Shown here: in pieces, positions 24,980-34,748 of the stretch | Layout of the letters: each line of letters starts with the position of its first letter | Position numbering within the stretch: the first letter of the stretch is position 1 | Program-made: the position numbers and the translations under genes | The notes under the pieces: generated by a model | Told to the model about the DNA's origin: nothing | What the model saw: the letters and a program-made list of their open reading frames with translations, nothing else | Database searches by the model: none | DNA from: Serratia silvae | Lineage (GTDB): Bacteria; Pseudomonadota; Gammaproteobacteria; Enterobacterales; Enterobacteriaceae | DNA: 46,309 nucleotides | Assembly (NCBI RefSeq): GCF_023282985.1 | Contig: NZ_JAGQDC010000023.1 | Location: 1-46,309 of the forward strand | Direction of reading: 5' to 3'

Positions 24980-24996
24980 GGGAGGCGGGGCCTCCC
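24980..24996. terminator. Short hairpin downstream of ltaE
   Basis: GGGAGGC pairs with GCCTCCC around three bases. It lies about 20 bases beyond the ltaE stop on the minus strand. There is no clear T-run. Confidence 0.5.
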
Positions 24997-25013
24997 AGTG
25001 TTACTGCAAAAAG

Positions 25014-26030
25014 TTAGGCGCGCTGCTGCAAGAATTCCCGCCACAGATCGACCACTTTTTGCAGATCCTGGCGGCTAACGTTGAGGTGCGTCAGGATACG
25101 GGTCAACGGCCCGGCGCTGATTAACACACCACGTTCGCGCATCCAGGGGCCGAGCTTGGCCGCCAGCTCCGGGGATTGGCGCAGGTACAGCACGTTGGTT
25201 TGTGCGCCAGGTTCGGCAATATCCACGCCAATGTCACGTAGCTGCTGTTCGAGCCATTTGGCGTTGTCATGATCTTCTTTCAGCCGCTCGACGTTGTGCT
25301 CCAGCGCATAGAGCCCGGCCGCCGCCAGAATACCGGCCTGGCGCATACCGCCACCGGTCATCTTGCGCCAGCGGTTGGCACGTTGAATAAACTCTTCGCT
25401 ACCGCATAGCAGTGAGCCGACCGGTGCACCCAGGCCTTTCGATAGGCAAATGGTGAAGGTGTCGCAATACTGGGCAAGGGTTTTCAGCGGCACGTTAAGC
25501 GCCACCGCCGCGTTGAAAATGCGCGCGCCGTCAATGTGCAGGGCCAGCTTGTGTTCACGGGTGAACTGCCAGGCCTGTTGCAGATATTCCAGCGGCAGCA
25601 CACGGCCGCTGATGGTGTTTTCCAGGCTCAGCAGACGAGTCTTGGCGAAGTGAATATCATCGGGCTTGATGGCGGCGGCGACTTTGTCTAACGGCAGTGT
25701 GCCATCGGGATTGGCTTCGATCGGCTGGGGTTGAATACTGCCCAGCACGGCGGCACCACCAGCTTCATATTTGTAGTTATGCGCCTGCTGGCCAACGATA
25801 TATTCCTCACCACGTTGGCAATGGCTCAGCAGGGCTACCAGGTTGGCCTGGGTGCCGGTAGGCAGGAATAATGCCGCCTCTTTGCCAGAGAGCCTGACCG
25901 CTTCAGCCTGGAGGGCGTTGACGGTGGGATCGTCGCCATATACGTCGTCGCCGACGTCAGCCTGCGCCATGGCGGTGCGCATCTCTGCGCTAGGTTGGGT
26001 AACGGTGTCACTGCGTAAATCGATAAGCAT
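25014..26030 (-). CDS. ltaE: Low-specificity L-threonine aldolase
   Basis: PLP enzyme that splits L-threonine and L-allo-threonine into glycine and acetaldehyde, and can act on related beta-hydroxy amino acids. The 338-aa protein (E. coli 333 aa) starts with [14 protein letters not shown], typical of the family. The PLP lysine is in [13 protein letters not shown] (about residue 197), and [11 protein letters not shown] (about residue 166) holds the PLP-binding aspartate and arginine. AAGGA precedes the ATG. It is downstream of poxB on the same strand, as in E. coli. Confidence 0.96.
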   Translation of the reverse strand: MLIDLRSDTVTQPSAEMRTAMAQADVGDDVYGDDPTVNALQAEAVRLSGKEAALFLPTGTQANLVALLSHCQRGEEYIVGQQAHNYKYEAGGAAVLGSIQPQPIEANPDGTLPLDKVAAAIKPDDIHFAKTRLLSLENTISGRVLPLEYLQQAWQFTREHKLALHIDGARIFNAAVALNVPLKTLAQYCDTFTICLSKGLGAPVGSLLCGSEEFIQRANRWRKMTGGGMRQAGILAAAGLYALEHNVERLKEDHDNAKWLEQQLRDIGVDIAEPGAQTNVLYLRQSPELAAKLGPWMRERGVLISAGPLTRILTHLNVSRQDLQKVVDLWREFLQQRA

Positions 26031-26105
26031 ACGGGTCCTTGGTAGCCGATGAGGAAGTGGCTTTCATCATAACCGGATTAGCGCGGGGCAAAAGCGGAAA
26101 ATGCA

Positions 26106-26130
26106 GGGGACAACCAACTTCATTGTCCCC
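26106..26130. terminator. Inverted repeat downstream of poxB
   Basis: GGGGACAA pairs with TTGTCCCC around a nine-base loop, directly after the poxB stop. T-runs are absent, so it may be a weak terminator or an mRNA-stabilising hairpin. Confidence 0.45.
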
Positions 26131-26138
26131 AGAAGCGA

Positions 26139-27860
26139 TTAACGCAGCCAGTTGGTTTTAGCCAGTTCGACGACCTCATCACCACGGCCATTGATGATGG
26201 CGCGCAGCATATACAGGCTGAACCCTTTGGCCTGCTCGAATTTGATCTGCGGCGGCATCGCCAGCTCTTGTTTGGCGGTGACCACATCAAGCAAGGCGGG
26301 GCCTGGATGGGCCAGTATTTCCTGTAATGCTGCGTCCAGCTCGGAGGCCTTTTCTACCCGAATGCCTTTGATACCTGCCGCATTGGCGATGGCGGCAAAG
26401 TCCGGGTTGTGCAGATCGGTGCCATCGGTAAGGTAACCACCGGCCTTCATCTCCATCGCCACAAACCCCAGCACGCTGTTATTGAACACCACCACTTTGA
26501 CTGGCAGCTGCAACTGGGCCAGCGAGAGAAAATCTCCCATCAGCATGGTGAAGCCACCGTCACCGCACATGGCGATCACCTGTTTATCCGGTTCGGTACC
26601 TTGGGCACCAATCGCCTGCGGCATGGCGTTGGCCATTGAGCCATGGTTGAACGAGCCGAGCAGGCGGCGTTTGCCGTTCATTTTCAAATACCGAGCTGCC
26701 CACACCGTCGGCGTGCCGACATCGCAGGTGAAGATGGCGTCATCCGTGGCTGAGTTGCTGATTTGCTGTGCCAGATATTGTGGGTGGATCGGCTGGTCAT
26801 CGTTGGCGGTAGCCAACCCGTCGAGATCTTTACGCGCTTCTCGGTAATGCTCCAGCGCCTTATCGAGAAACTTGCGGTCGCTCTTGGCTTGCAGCTGTGG
26901 CAGCAAGGCGCTTAGCGTCGTTTTGATATCGCCCATCAGCGCCATATTGACCGGGCAATGTGCACCGATACTGCCGGGGTTGATATCGATCTGAATGATA
27001 TTGGCATGGGTAGGATAAAACGCCCGATAAGGGAACTGAGTGCCTAGCAGCACCAGCGTATCCGCGTTCATCATGGCGTGATAGCCGGAAGAGAAACCGA
27101 TCAGCCCGGTCATGCCGACGCTGTAAGGGTTATCCCATTCGATATGCTCTTTACCGCGCAGGGCGTGCACAATCGGGGCCTGCAAAAGTTCGGCCAGTTT
27201 GACGACTTCGTCATGCGAACCGGCGCAGCCGCTGCCGCACATCAGGGTGATATTTTTGGCGCTGTTCAGCGTTTCTGCCAGTTTTTGCAGCTCGCTCATC
27301 GGTGGCTGCATCAATGGGTGCGCAGGCGTATGCCACACCATGCTGGCATCTTCTGGGGCCATTTGCAGGGCGACATCCCCCGGCAGCACAATCACCGAGA
27401 CGCCACGGTTGAGGATCGCTTTGCGCATGGCGATCTCGAGTACTCGCGGCAGTTGCTCTGGATTGGACACTAGCTCGCAGTAATGGCTGCATTCGCGGAA
27501 CAGCTCTTGCGGGTGCGTCTCCTGGAAGTAGCCACTGCCGATCTCGCTGGAAGGAATATGAGCGGCGATGGCCAGCACCGGGACGTGATTGCGGTGGCAA
27601 TCGAACAGGCCGTTGATCAGGTGCAGGTTGCCGGGGCCGCAGGAGCCTGCGCAGACCGCCAGTTGGCCAGTGAGCTGCGCTTCGGCACCGGCAGCAAAGG
27701 CGGCGACTTCCTCGTGGCGGGTGCCCATCCAGGCGATGGTTCCCATCCGATGCAGGCTGTCACTCAGGCCGTTGAGCGAATCGCCGGTAACGCCCCAGAT
27801 CCGTTTTACACCTGCCTGTTCCAGCGTTTTGGCGATCAGCGTGGCTACTGTTTGCTTCAT
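26139..27860 (-). CDS. poxB: Pyruvate dehydrogenase (quinone) / pyruvate oxidase PoxB
   Basis: Peripheral membrane flavoenzyme that decarboxylates pyruvate to acetate and CO2 and passes electrons to ubiquinone. The 573-aa protein (E. coli 572 aa) has the ThDP-dependent fold: N-terminal [15 protein letters not shown] with the catalytic glutamate in [14 protein letters not shown], the central FAD domain, and the ThDP motif [19 protein letters not shown]...VVFNN. The C-terminal membrane-binding segment is present. The start at 27860 ([15 protein letters not shown]) has GGAGG upstream; an in-frame ATG at 27875 is rejected. In E. coli it is a stationary-phase, RpoS-dependent gene. Confidence 0.97.
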   Translation of the reverse strand: MKQTVATLIAKTLEQAGVKRIWGVTGDSLNGLSDSLHRMGTIAWMGTRHEEVAAFAAGAEAQLTGQLAVCAGSCGPGNLHLINGLFDCHRNHVPVLAIAAHIPSSEIGSGYFQETHPQELFRECSHYCELVSNPEQLPRVLEIAMRKAILNRGVSVIVLPGDVALQMAPEDASMVWHTPAHPLMQPPMSELQKLAETLNSAKNITLMCGSGCAGSHDEVVKLAELLQAPIVHALRGKEHIEWDNPYSVGMTGLIGFSSGYHAMMNADTLVLLGTQFPYRAFYPTHANIIQIDINPGSIGAHCPVNMALMGDIKTTLSALLPQLQAKSDRKFLDKALEHYREARKDLDGLATANDDQPIHPQYLAQQISNSATDDAIFTCDVGTPTVWAARYLKMNGKRRLLGSFNHGSMANAMPQAIGAQGTEPDKQVIAMCGDGGFTMLMGDFLSLAQLQLPVKVVVFNNSVLGFVAMEMKAGGYLTDGTDLHNPDFAAIANAAGIKGIRVEKASELDAALQEILAHPGPALLDVVTAKQELAMPPQIKFEQAKGFSLYMLRAIINGRGDEVVELAKTNWLR

Positions 27861-27985
27861 CGTTCCTCCAGTCATTATCCAAAATGAGGGATACTCGCCC
27901 GGTTAGAGGCAAACAGAAAGTGTAGAAGGGCATTAAGGGATACGCTTACCGATATGTGCCCCGTCGGGAAGATGGGGCCAAAGCT

Positions 27986-28990
27986 TCAGGCGAGGGTGAC
28001 GTCACCCTGTAGCTGGCAGCTACAGGCCAACACGTAACCTTGTTCGATTTCCGCCGGGGTTAACGTCATGGTGCTGGTGGTGGTGTATTGGCCATCGATA
28101 ATACGGGTTTTGCACGAGCCGCAAACGCCAGCACGGCAGGCGGCATTGACCGGTAACTTATGGGCTTCTAAAGCGGCGAGCAAGGTGCTGCCGACTGGCA
28201 CGCGGAATTCACGCAATGGCTGACCGATGCGCAATGTTAACTGACCGCTTTTCCCATCGTCCAACGTTGCCGAGGTGTGGAACTGTTCCTGGTGGAAATT
28301 GGCGGCAGGGACGCCGAGCCCCAGGCAAAGCTGTTCAACCTGTTGCATGTAAGGGGCCGGGCCGCAGGTCATCACGGTGCGTGAGGCGATATCCGGCGCG
28401 GTCTGTTGCAACACCTGCTCATTGATGCGACCAGACAGGAAGCCGGGTTGCGCATCCTGCTCTGCCATTAAGGTCAGTTGCAATTGTGGATGGGCGGCAC
28501 ATAGCCGTTGCCACTGTTCGGCAAAAATCACATCGGCAGGGGTGCGGATGTTAAAGATCACCCGGATATCACATTGCGGCTTGTTCACCACCAGCCAGCG
28601 GCACATCGACATAATTGGCGTGACGCCACAGCCGGCAGCCAGCATCAGGTAGCTATCGCTGGGGTGTTGCACGCAGCTGAATTCTCCCTGGGCGTCTGAT
28701 AGCCAAAGTATTTGGCCAGGTTTGACCTCTTGCGTCAGCCAGCGTGAGCCGAGGCCATCCGCCAGGCAACGTACGCTGATGCTGATAAAAGGACTCAGGC
28801 CGGGTGAAGAGGAGAGAGTATAGGCGCGCAGCGTATCTTCACTGTCGCGAATGCTGACCAACGCAAACTGACCGGGCTGATAAGGATAAAAGTCGTTATT
28901 GATCAGGTTCAGCGTCCAGACGTCGGCGGTTTCCTGTTGCAAGGAGTGCACCTGCATCGGGTTGGGGCAAAGTGGGCTGGGTTGGCTCAT
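27986..28990 (-). CDS. hcr: NADH oxidoreductase Hcr (Hcp reductase)
   Basis: Electron donor for the hybrid cluster protein Hcp, moving electrons from NADH through FAD and a [2Fe-2S] cluster. The 334-aa protein has the FAD-binding motif LRAYTLSS (about residue 56), a nucleotide-binding LAAGCGVTPIMSM (about residue 114), TCGPAPYM (about residue 209) and the C-terminal plant-type ferredoxin domain with CRAGVCGSC and a later ACSC. The start at 28990 is chosen for a GAGGTGC ribosome binding site. It follows hcp in the same operon. Confidence 0.95.
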   Translation of the reverse strand: MSQPSPLCPNPMQVHSLQQETADVWTLNLINNDFYPYQPGQFALVSIRDSEDTLRAYTLSSSPGLSPFISISVRCLADGLGSRWLTQEVKPGQILWLSDAQGEFSCVQHPSDSYLMLAAGCGVTPIMSMCRWLVVNKPQCDIRVIFNIRTPADVIFAEQWQRLCAAHPQLQLTLMAEQDAQPGFLSGRINEQVLQQTAPDIASRTVMTCGPAPYMQQVEQLCLGLGVPAANFHQEQFHTSATLDDGKSGQLTLRIGQPLREFRVPVGSTLLAALEAHKLPVNAACRAGVCGSCKTRIIDGQYTTTSTMTLTPAEIEQGYVLACSCQLQGDVTLA

Positions 28991-29009
28991 AGGGCACCTC
29001 AAAACAAAC

Positions 29010-29033
29010 GGGGCCGCCGCGATGGGCAGCCCC
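29010..29033 (-). other. Hairpin between hcp and hcr
   Basis: GGGGCTGCC and GGCGGCCCC form an imperfect GC-rich stem in the 55-base gap between hcp and hcr. Without a proper T-run it is more likely an mRNA structure that limits hcr expression relative to hcp than a full terminator. Confidence 0.45.
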
Positions 29034-29045
29034 GGAATAACGGCC

Positions 29046-30695
29046 TTAGCCGAGAAGGGTTTGCATATCCTGCTCTACGGTGGTGACCGAACGCAGGCCG
29101 AATTTTTCATTCAGCACCGCCAACAGATTGTCAGTCAGGAAGGCCGGGGCGCTTGGGCCGGTGACGATATTTTTCACCCCTAGCGACAGCAGCGTCAGCA
29201 GAATGACGATTGCTTTCTGCTCGAACCACGACAGCACCAGGCTGAGCGGCAGATCGTTGACCGTGCCACCGACTTTCTCGGCGAGTTTGACTGCCAGCAT
29301 TACGGCGGAATAGGCATCGTTACATTGGCCAACGTCCAGCAGGCGCGGTAGCCCTTCCAGCGTGCCGAAGTCCAGCTTGTTGAAGCGGTATTTACCGCAA
29401 CCCAGCGTCATGATCAGACAATCTTGGGGTACGCTGCGTGCAAAATCGGTGAAGTAGCTGCGCTCGTCACGGCTGCCGTCACAGCCTCCTACCAGGAATA
29501 CGTGGCGCAGTTTTTTCTGAACGACCAGATCGACCACGGTATCGGCGGCGCTGAGCAGCACCTCACGGCCAAAACCGACCGTGATCAGTTGTTCGATTTC
29601 GCTGTAAGGGAAGCCAGCCAACTGCTGCGCCTGAGCGATCACAGTGCTGAAATCATCCCCTTCCAGATGGTTGACGCCAGGCCAGCCAACGATGCTGCGC
29701 GTCCAGATGCGATCGCCATAATTGCCGACGTTCGGATCGATAATGCAGTTGGAGGTCATGACTATCGAACCCGGGAATTTGGCGAACTCGGTCTGCTGAT
29801 TCTGCCAGCCGCTGCCGTAGTTACCCACCAGATGCGGGAATTTCTTCAGTTCTGGATAGCCATGGGCCGGTAACATTTCACCGTGGGTATAGACGTTGAC
29901 GCCTGTGCCTGCGGTCTGTTCCAGCAGTAGGCGCAGATCTTTCAGATCGTGGCCGGAAATCAGGATCGCCTTGCCCGCCACCGGGCGCACGTTGACCGTG
30001 GTCGGCTGTGGGTCGCCAAAGGCACTGGTTTCGCCGCGATCTAGAATAGCCATCACGCTGAAGTTCATTTTGCCGATGGCCATGGAGTTGTTCAGCAGGG
30101 TGTCCAGATCGCTCGGTTGGGTGCCCAGCCAGGCCATGAAGGCGTGGTAATCGGCATAGATCTGGTTGTCGAACTGGCCCAGCACATGGGCATGTTCCAT
30201 ATAGGCGGCGGCCCCTTTCAGGCCGTACAGGCACAGCATCCGTAGGCCGTGGATATCGTCGCCTACCTCGGCTTTATCTTTATTAAGAGCAAACTGTGCA
30301 GCCTGTTGCAACAGCGCAGGCATATCGTTGCCGGTCAGTTGCAGCTGAGCCAGCGGGTGATCGACCTGCACACTGGCGTCGAGCAGGCGGCAGCGAACCG
30401 CCAGCGAGTCACGCAGGGCAATGGTGTCATGTGCATAGCCGATAATGCGTTCGGAATCGAAGTTAACGTTGGTCAGCGTAGAGAAGAAGGCGCGTGGGGA
30501 GAAACTGTCGACATCATGATCGATAATACCCAACGCACGCGCCTGCAATGCCCAGGCAGATAGCCCTTGCAGCGCCGCTATCAACAGATCCTGCAGGTCG
30601 GAGGTTTCTGCCGTTTTGCCGCACATCCCTTGAGCGTAAGAGCAGCCGTTACCTGCCGGTGTCCGGATGGTTTGTTCACATTGCACACAGAACAT
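29046..30695 (-). CDS. hcp: Hydroxylamine reductase / hybrid cluster protein Hcp
   Basis: Iron-sulfur protein that reduces nitric oxide (and hydroxylamine in vitro) under anaerobic nitrosative stress. The 549-aa protein (E. coli 550 aa) has the N-terminal cluster cysteines 3, 6, 18 and 25 ([18 protein letters not shown]) in the enterobacterial spacing, and hybrid-cluster ligands in [57 protein letters not shown] and VGQCNDAYS. It is first in hcp-hcr, with an NsrR-like operator directly upstream. Confidence 0.97.
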   Translation of the reverse strand: MFCVQCEQTIRTPAGNGCSYAQGMCGKTAETSDLQDLLIAALQGLSAWALQARALGIIDHDVDSFSPRAFFSTLTNVNFDSERIIGYAHDTIALRDSLAVRCRLLDASVQVDHPLAQLQLTGNDMPALLQQAAQFALNKDKAEVGDDIHGLRMLCLYGLKGAAAYMEHAHVLGQFDNQIYADYHAFMAWLGTQPSDLDTLLNNSMAIGKMNFSVMAILDRGETSAFGDPQPTTVNVRPVAGKAILISGHDLKDLRLLLEQTAGTGVNVYTHGEMLPAHGYPELKKFPHLVGNYGSGWQNQQTEFAKFPGSIVMTSNCIIDPNVGNYGDRIWTRSIVGWPGVNHLEGDDFSTVIAQAQQLAGFPYSEIEQLITVGFGREVLLSAADTVVDLVVQKKLRHVFLVGGCDGSRDERSYFTDFARSVPQDCLIMTLGCGKYRFNKLDFGTLEGLPRLLDVGQCNDAYSAVMLAVKLAEKVGGTVNDLPLSLVLSWFEQKAIVILLTLLSLGVKNIVTGPSAPAFLTDNLLAVLNEKFGLRSVTTVEQDMQTLLG

Positions 30696-30712
30696 AATCG
30701 CTTCCTTTTTTA

Positions 30713-30735
30713 AAGTTGCATTTATAATGCTTGTT
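30713..30735 (-). promoter_or_regulatory. NsrR-like operator of hcp-hcr
   Basis: An inverted repeat with half-sites AAGTTGCATTT and AATGCTTGTT matches the NsrR motif (AAGATGCATTT / AAATGCATCTT type). It begins 18 bases upstream of the hcp ATG and overlaps a TATAAA-like -10. NsrR repression of hcp-hcr, relieved by nitric oxide, is established in E. coli. Confidence 0.7.
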
Positions 30736-30849
30736 TTGAAGCATAGATCGATGACGCAACCTTAAAAAGGCTTTTGTGATACAACTTTAACAAAGTTTGA
30801 TTTAGAACAAGTTGGCGTGCGGATGGGAATTATTACGCTTTGATCAGCA

Positions 30850-30867
30850 GGCGCGGCGAGCCGCGCC
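30850..30867 (-). terminator. Hairpin downstream of lysO
   Basis: A perfect GGCGCGGC / GCCGCGCC stem lies 9 bases past the lysO stop on the minus strand. There is no T-run; hcp follows in the same orientation about 155 bases further. Confidence 0.5.
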
Positions 30868-30875
30868 CGTGGGCG

Positions 30876-31772
30876 TCAGGAGAACAGGGCGATTAACACC
30901 GGAGCCAACAGACTCAGCAAGAATCCGTGCACAATGGCCGGAGGCACCATTTCGATCCCGCCGCTGCGTTGCAGCACCGGCAGCGTGAAATCCATCGAAG
31001 TGGCACCACATAAACCCAATGCAGAGGAGCGACTACGACGCACCAGCGTAGGGAGCAGCATTATTGCCACCAGCTCACGAGCCAGATCGTTGAAGAAGGC
31101 GGTGCTGCCCATCACTGGGCCATAGGCGTCGGTGATCAGGATGCCGGAAAGAGAGTACCAACCAAAACCCGAAGCCATCGCCAAACCGGCTTTCAGCGGC
31201 AACCCCAGCAGCAGTGCGGCCACTGCACCACCCGCCAGCGAACTGAGCGCCACCACCACGGCGACCATCATGCCACGGCGATTGAGGGCAATCTGGCGCA
31301 GCGTCATCCCACTGTTGCGTAGCTGTGCGCCTACCAGAAGCAGCAGAAACAGTAGGGCGTATTCACTGCCTTGACCGGCATATTGCAGCCAGTGCCACTG
31401 GGTGAGGCCCAAGGCAAAGCCACCCACTACCACCCCACAAAGCTTCAGGGATTCCAATGCCATATGCAGGCGTGAGGGCAACGTTTCTTGCTTGTGGGTA
31501 CTGTGCCAGGGGCGGCGGCGTTCAAACAGCGATAACCACAGGAGGTTGGCGCAGAAAATACACACAAAAAACACCAGGGTGTACTGAAAGATCAGCACCA
31601 GGTTGCTGCTGAGGTTTTCCAGGAATGCCAGGCTGATCCCCATGATGAACAGGATCACATACACCATCCAGCTCAGCAGGCGGTTAATGGCCCGGATCAG
31701 GGTGACGCTACGCAAGGGGACAAGATAACCGACGATCAGCGGTATCAGTATAATCAGCAGTCCTGAATACAT
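30876..31772 (-). CDS. lysO: L-lysine exporter LysO
   Basis: Inner-membrane exporter of L-lysine and its toxic analogue thialysine (formerly YbjE). The 298-aa protein has about eight hydrophobic helices. Landmark segments are VGYLVPLRSV, LFLLLLVGAQLRNSGMTL, GFGWYSLSGILITD, FFNDLARELVAIMLLP and GATSMDFTLPVLQRSGG; conserved acidic residues in the last two have been linked to transport in E. coli. In E. coli, aqpZ lies between hcp and lysO; it is absent here. It is divergent from ybjD. Confidence 0.95.
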   Translation of the reverse strand: MYSGLLIILIPLIVGYLVPLRSVTLIRAINRLLSWMVYVILFIMGISLAFLENLSSNLVLIFQYTLVFFVCIFCANLLWLSLFERRRPWHSTHKQETLPSRLHMALESLKLCGVVVGGFALGLTQWHWLQYAGQGSEYALLFLLLLVGAQLRNSGMTLRQIALNRRGMMVAVVVALSSLAGGAVAALLLGLPLKAGLAMASGFGWYSLSGILITDAYGPVMGSTAFFNDLARELVAIMLLPTLVRRSRSSALGLCGATSMDFTLPVLQRSGGIEMVPPAIVHGFLLSLLAPVLIALFS

Positions 31773-31952
31773 GTGAAACTAGCGTCCTTTAATCAGATGG
31801 GAATACGGCAAACTCAACACGCTAACCAAAATGGGCTGCAGAGTAAAGTGGCTGATTTACGCTGTTTGCAGCACGCAGTGGGAATGTCTACTTGACCTGC
31901 AATGGCTTTATTGCTCATCCTCATGCTATCAGGCGAATAAAGGAGTCAGCAG

Positions 31953-33611
31953 ATGTACCTGGAGCGTATTGAGATTGTAGGATTCCGCGGTATCAACCGG
32001 CTTTCACTGACGCTGGATGATAATACCGTGCTACTCGGGGAAAATGCCTGGGGCAAGTCCAGCCTGCTGGACGCCATGACCTTTTTGCTTGCCCCTGAAC
32101 AGACGCTGTACCGCTTTGAAGCCAAAGATTTCTATTTCCCACCAGGCGACGAGGCGGCCAAAGATCGTCATTTGCAGATTATCTTCACTTTTTGCGAAAA
32201 GGATACTGGCCACGCGTACCTGCCGCGCTATCGCCATCTTTCACCGCTGTGGTCGAAGGGGGAAGATAACCTGAGCCGCATTCATTACTGCTGCGAAGGG
32301 GAATTAGACGATGATGGCACGGTATGCACCTGGCGGCGTTTTCTTGATGCCGATGGCAACGCCTTGCACCTGCACCATATCGATCAACTGGTGCACGCCC
32401 TGATCCGTATTCATCCGGTGCTGCGGCTGCGTGATGCGCGCTTTATCCGCCGTCTGCGGCCCAGCTCACTCAGCGATCGCCTCCCAGCCGATAACGAAGC
32501 CCTGGCACAGCAGTTGGATCAACTGACGCGTGAACTGGTGCGTAATCCGCAAAAGTTGACGAACTCCGAACTGCGGCAGGGGCTAGCGGCGATGCAGCAG
32601 TTGCTTGAACACTATTTTGCCGAGCAAGGTTCGCAGGTTGCCGGGCCTCGCCGCCATCGTCAGCCGCCGGAACAGCAGGCGTGGCGCTCGTTGGACAGCA
32701 TCAACCGCATGATTGCCGAACCTAACAGCCGCAGTATGCGTTTGATCCTGTTGGGGATGTTCTCTACGTTGCTGCAGGCCAAGGGCAACGTAAAACTCGA
32801 TCCCCATGCCCGGCCATTATTGCTGGTTGAAGACCCGGAAACGCGGCTGCATCCCATCATGCTGTCGGTGGCCTGGGGGTTGCTCAACCAGATGCCGTTG
32901 CAGCGTATTACCACCACCAACTCCAGCGAACTGGTGTCGCTGGTGCCGGTGGAGCATATTTGCCGCCTGGTGCGCGAGTCGGCCCGGGTTGCCACCTATC
33001 GCCTTGGGCCAAAGGGGCTAAGTGCGGAGGATGGGCGGCGCATTGCGTTCCACATTCGCTTTAACCGGCCGGCCTCGTTGTTTGCCCGTTGCTGGCTGCT
33101 GGTGGAAGGGGAAACCGAGGTCTGGCTGCTCAACGAGCTGGCACGCCAGTGTGGTTATCGTTTCGAGTCCGAAGGTGTGCGGGTGATCGAATTTGCCCAA
33201 TGCGGTCTGAAACCCCTGCTGAAGTTTGCCCGACGCATGGGCATTGAATGGCATGCTTTGGTTGATGGCGACGAAGCAGGCAAGAAATACGCCAACACCG
33301 TACGCAACATGCTGGATAACCACGAAGATAACGAGCGTGATCGCCTGACCGCATTGCCTGCACCGGACATGGAACACTTCATGTATCGGGAGGGATTCAG
33401 CTCGGTCTATCATCGGGTGGCCTCGGTACCGCTAAAGGTACAGATGCCGGTGCGCAAAGTGATCCTCAAAGCGGTGCATCACACTTCAAAACCCGATCTG
33501 GCGATTGAGGTGGCCATGCAGGCCGGGGCGTGGGGCACCGACTCGGTGCCACCGTTGTTAAAGAAAATGTTCTCACGCGTGATGTGGTTGGCGCGGGGCC
33601 GGGCGGACTAG
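31953..33611 (+). CDS. ybjD: OLD-family ATP-dependent endonuclease-like protein YbjD
   Basis: A 552-aa protein with an N-terminal ABC/SMC-like ATPase (Walker A GENAWGKSS at about residues 29-37; Walker B-like LLLVEDPETRLHP near residue 290) and a C-terminal TOPRIM domain (LVEGETEVWLLNEL near residue 383 and LVDGDEAGKKY near residue 438), the layout of OLD-family nucleases. The cellular role of YbjD is not known; OLD nucleases often take part in DNA repair or phage defence. AGGAG precedes the ATG. Its stop codon overlaps that of ybjX (shared CTAG). Confidence 0.93.
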   Translation: MYLERIEIVGFRGINRLSLTLDDNTVLLGENAWGKSSLLDAMTFLLAPEQTLYRFEAKDFYFPPGDEAAKDRHLQIIFTFCEKDTGHAYLPRYRHLSPLWSKGEDNLSRIHYCCEGELDDDGTVCTWRRFLDADGNALHLHHIDQLVHALIRIHPVLRLRDARFIRRLRPSSLSDRLPADNEALAQQLDQLTRELVRNPQKLTNSELRQGLAAMQQLLEHYFAEQGSQVAGPRRHRQPPEQQAWRSLDSINRMIAEPNSRSMRLILLGMFSTLLQAKGNVKLDPHARPLLLVEDPETRLHPIMLSVAWGLLNQMPLQRITTTNSSELVSLVPVEHICRLVRESARVATYRLGPKGLSAEDGRRIAFHIRFNRPASLFARCWLLVEGETEVWLLNELARQCGYRFESEGVRVIEFAQCGLKPLLKFARRMGIEWHALVDGDEAGKKYANTVRNMLDNHEDNERDRLTALPAPDMEHFMYREGFSSVYHRVASVPLKVQMPVRKVILKAVHHTSKPDLAIEVAMQAGAWGTDSVPPLLKKMFSRVMWLARGRAD

Positions 33612-34549
33612 GAAAAGTGTTTGCTAATCCCCAGCTGGAGTTCATCCAGTAGTTGGTAACGGCGGCGATATTCCGCGCGTTTTTTGCTGGCGATGTCTTC
33701 CATTGGCTTGCGGGCAATGCGCTCGGGTAATAGGAAATAGTCGTTATCGAGTTGCTTGCCGCCCATTGAAAGCCAGAACTGATCGTAATCGGCATGCAAC
33801 TGACTTTTCTTTTTGTGGTGGTAGCGCCAGTTCTGGTAAATATGGGTGGCGTTACCAACCGCGATCAACTGCCGGATCCCCAACTGTTGGGCCAGGTGGC
33901 AAATGCCTTCCAACACTAGGCGTTTTGGAAACAGGCCGTGGCAGGCTTTGGTCGTATTCTGGATCTCAGTGTGTGGTACCGCGCAATTAGCGCCTTGCAT
34001 ACCGCCGATAAATAACGTGGGTTTTTGCTGGTAATTCATCAAGGTGAAGGTCATTTCAGCCAGCATGATCCCTTGGCTATTGCGTAACAGCAGGGTCGTT
34101 TCACCCTCTTTATTCAAGTGGTCTAGCGATGCCAGTTGCAGGCAGATTTGCTCACTATTTTTGTCCTGTGCGTGGCTTAAGAGAAAGGGATGGCTACCAA
34201 GTTGGCCGAGGTGCATCTTCAGCGGCATGCGTTGGGCGATCAGATCGTAGTGATCGCGCAGGGCCAGCAGACGGTCGATGCGGCTTATGTTGTTCGCCAG
34301 ATAGGGGCGATGCAGTTTGCATGGCAGATTGGGCTGTGCGCTTAAAATTTCATCCAGCAGAGGATTGGCGGCCAGTGTGTTGAGCAGGCTACGAGTCGTT
34401 GGCCAGCAGAGCAGTGAACGGCCAAGAAACTTTAGGCGGAATGACGTTTTTTTCCAGGCATTGCTGGGCACTTTCTCGCCATTGATCAGTGCCGTCATCA
34501 GTTGGCTGGCCGGTTTGGCCGATATGAGTGGATAGCTGAGCTGAGACAT
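33608..34549 (-). CDS. ybjX: VirK/YbjX family protein
   Basis: A 313-aa cytosolic protein of the DUF535 family, which includes Shigella VirK and Salmonella YbjX/VirK. It has LGRSLLCWPTTRSLLNTL near the start and GGMQGANC near residue 165. In Salmonella, ybjX is PhoPQ-linked and affects peptide resistance; the molecular role is unclear. The start at 34549 (MSQLSYPL) is preferred by family length over 34573, though its ribosome binding site is weak. The gene ends tail-to-tail with ybjD, sharing the four bases CTAG. Confidence 0.88.
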   Translation of the reverse strand: MSQLSYPLISAKPASQLMTALINGEKVPSNAWKKTSFRLKFLGRSLLCWPTTRSLLNTLAANPLLDEILSAQPNLPCKLHRPYLANNISRIDRLLALRDHYDLIAQRMPLKMHLGQLGSHPFLLSHAQDKNSEQICLQLASLDHLNKEGETTLLLRNSQGIMLAEMTFTLMNYQQKPTLFIGGMQGANCAVPHTEIQNTTKACHGLFPKRLVLEGICHLAQQLGIRQLIAVGNATHIYQNWRYHHKKKSQLHADYDQFWLSMGGKQLDNDYFLLPERIARKPMEDIASKKRAEYRRRYQLLDELQLGISKHFS

Positions 34550-34748
34550 GATGAAATCCTGATCCGTGTCCAAATGACTATTTCATCAAGGTTTGACTAA
34601 ACAGTAGTTCAATACGGCATGGCAAAATTGCATTGCATGAAATACGTTGAGCTTGGGTTTAGTTACTGATAGAGCAACATGATAATTTACTTGGGTTGCC
34701 ATGGTTGGCAGCCTGAGAACGACAGGAAATAGGTAGGAACAGACATTG

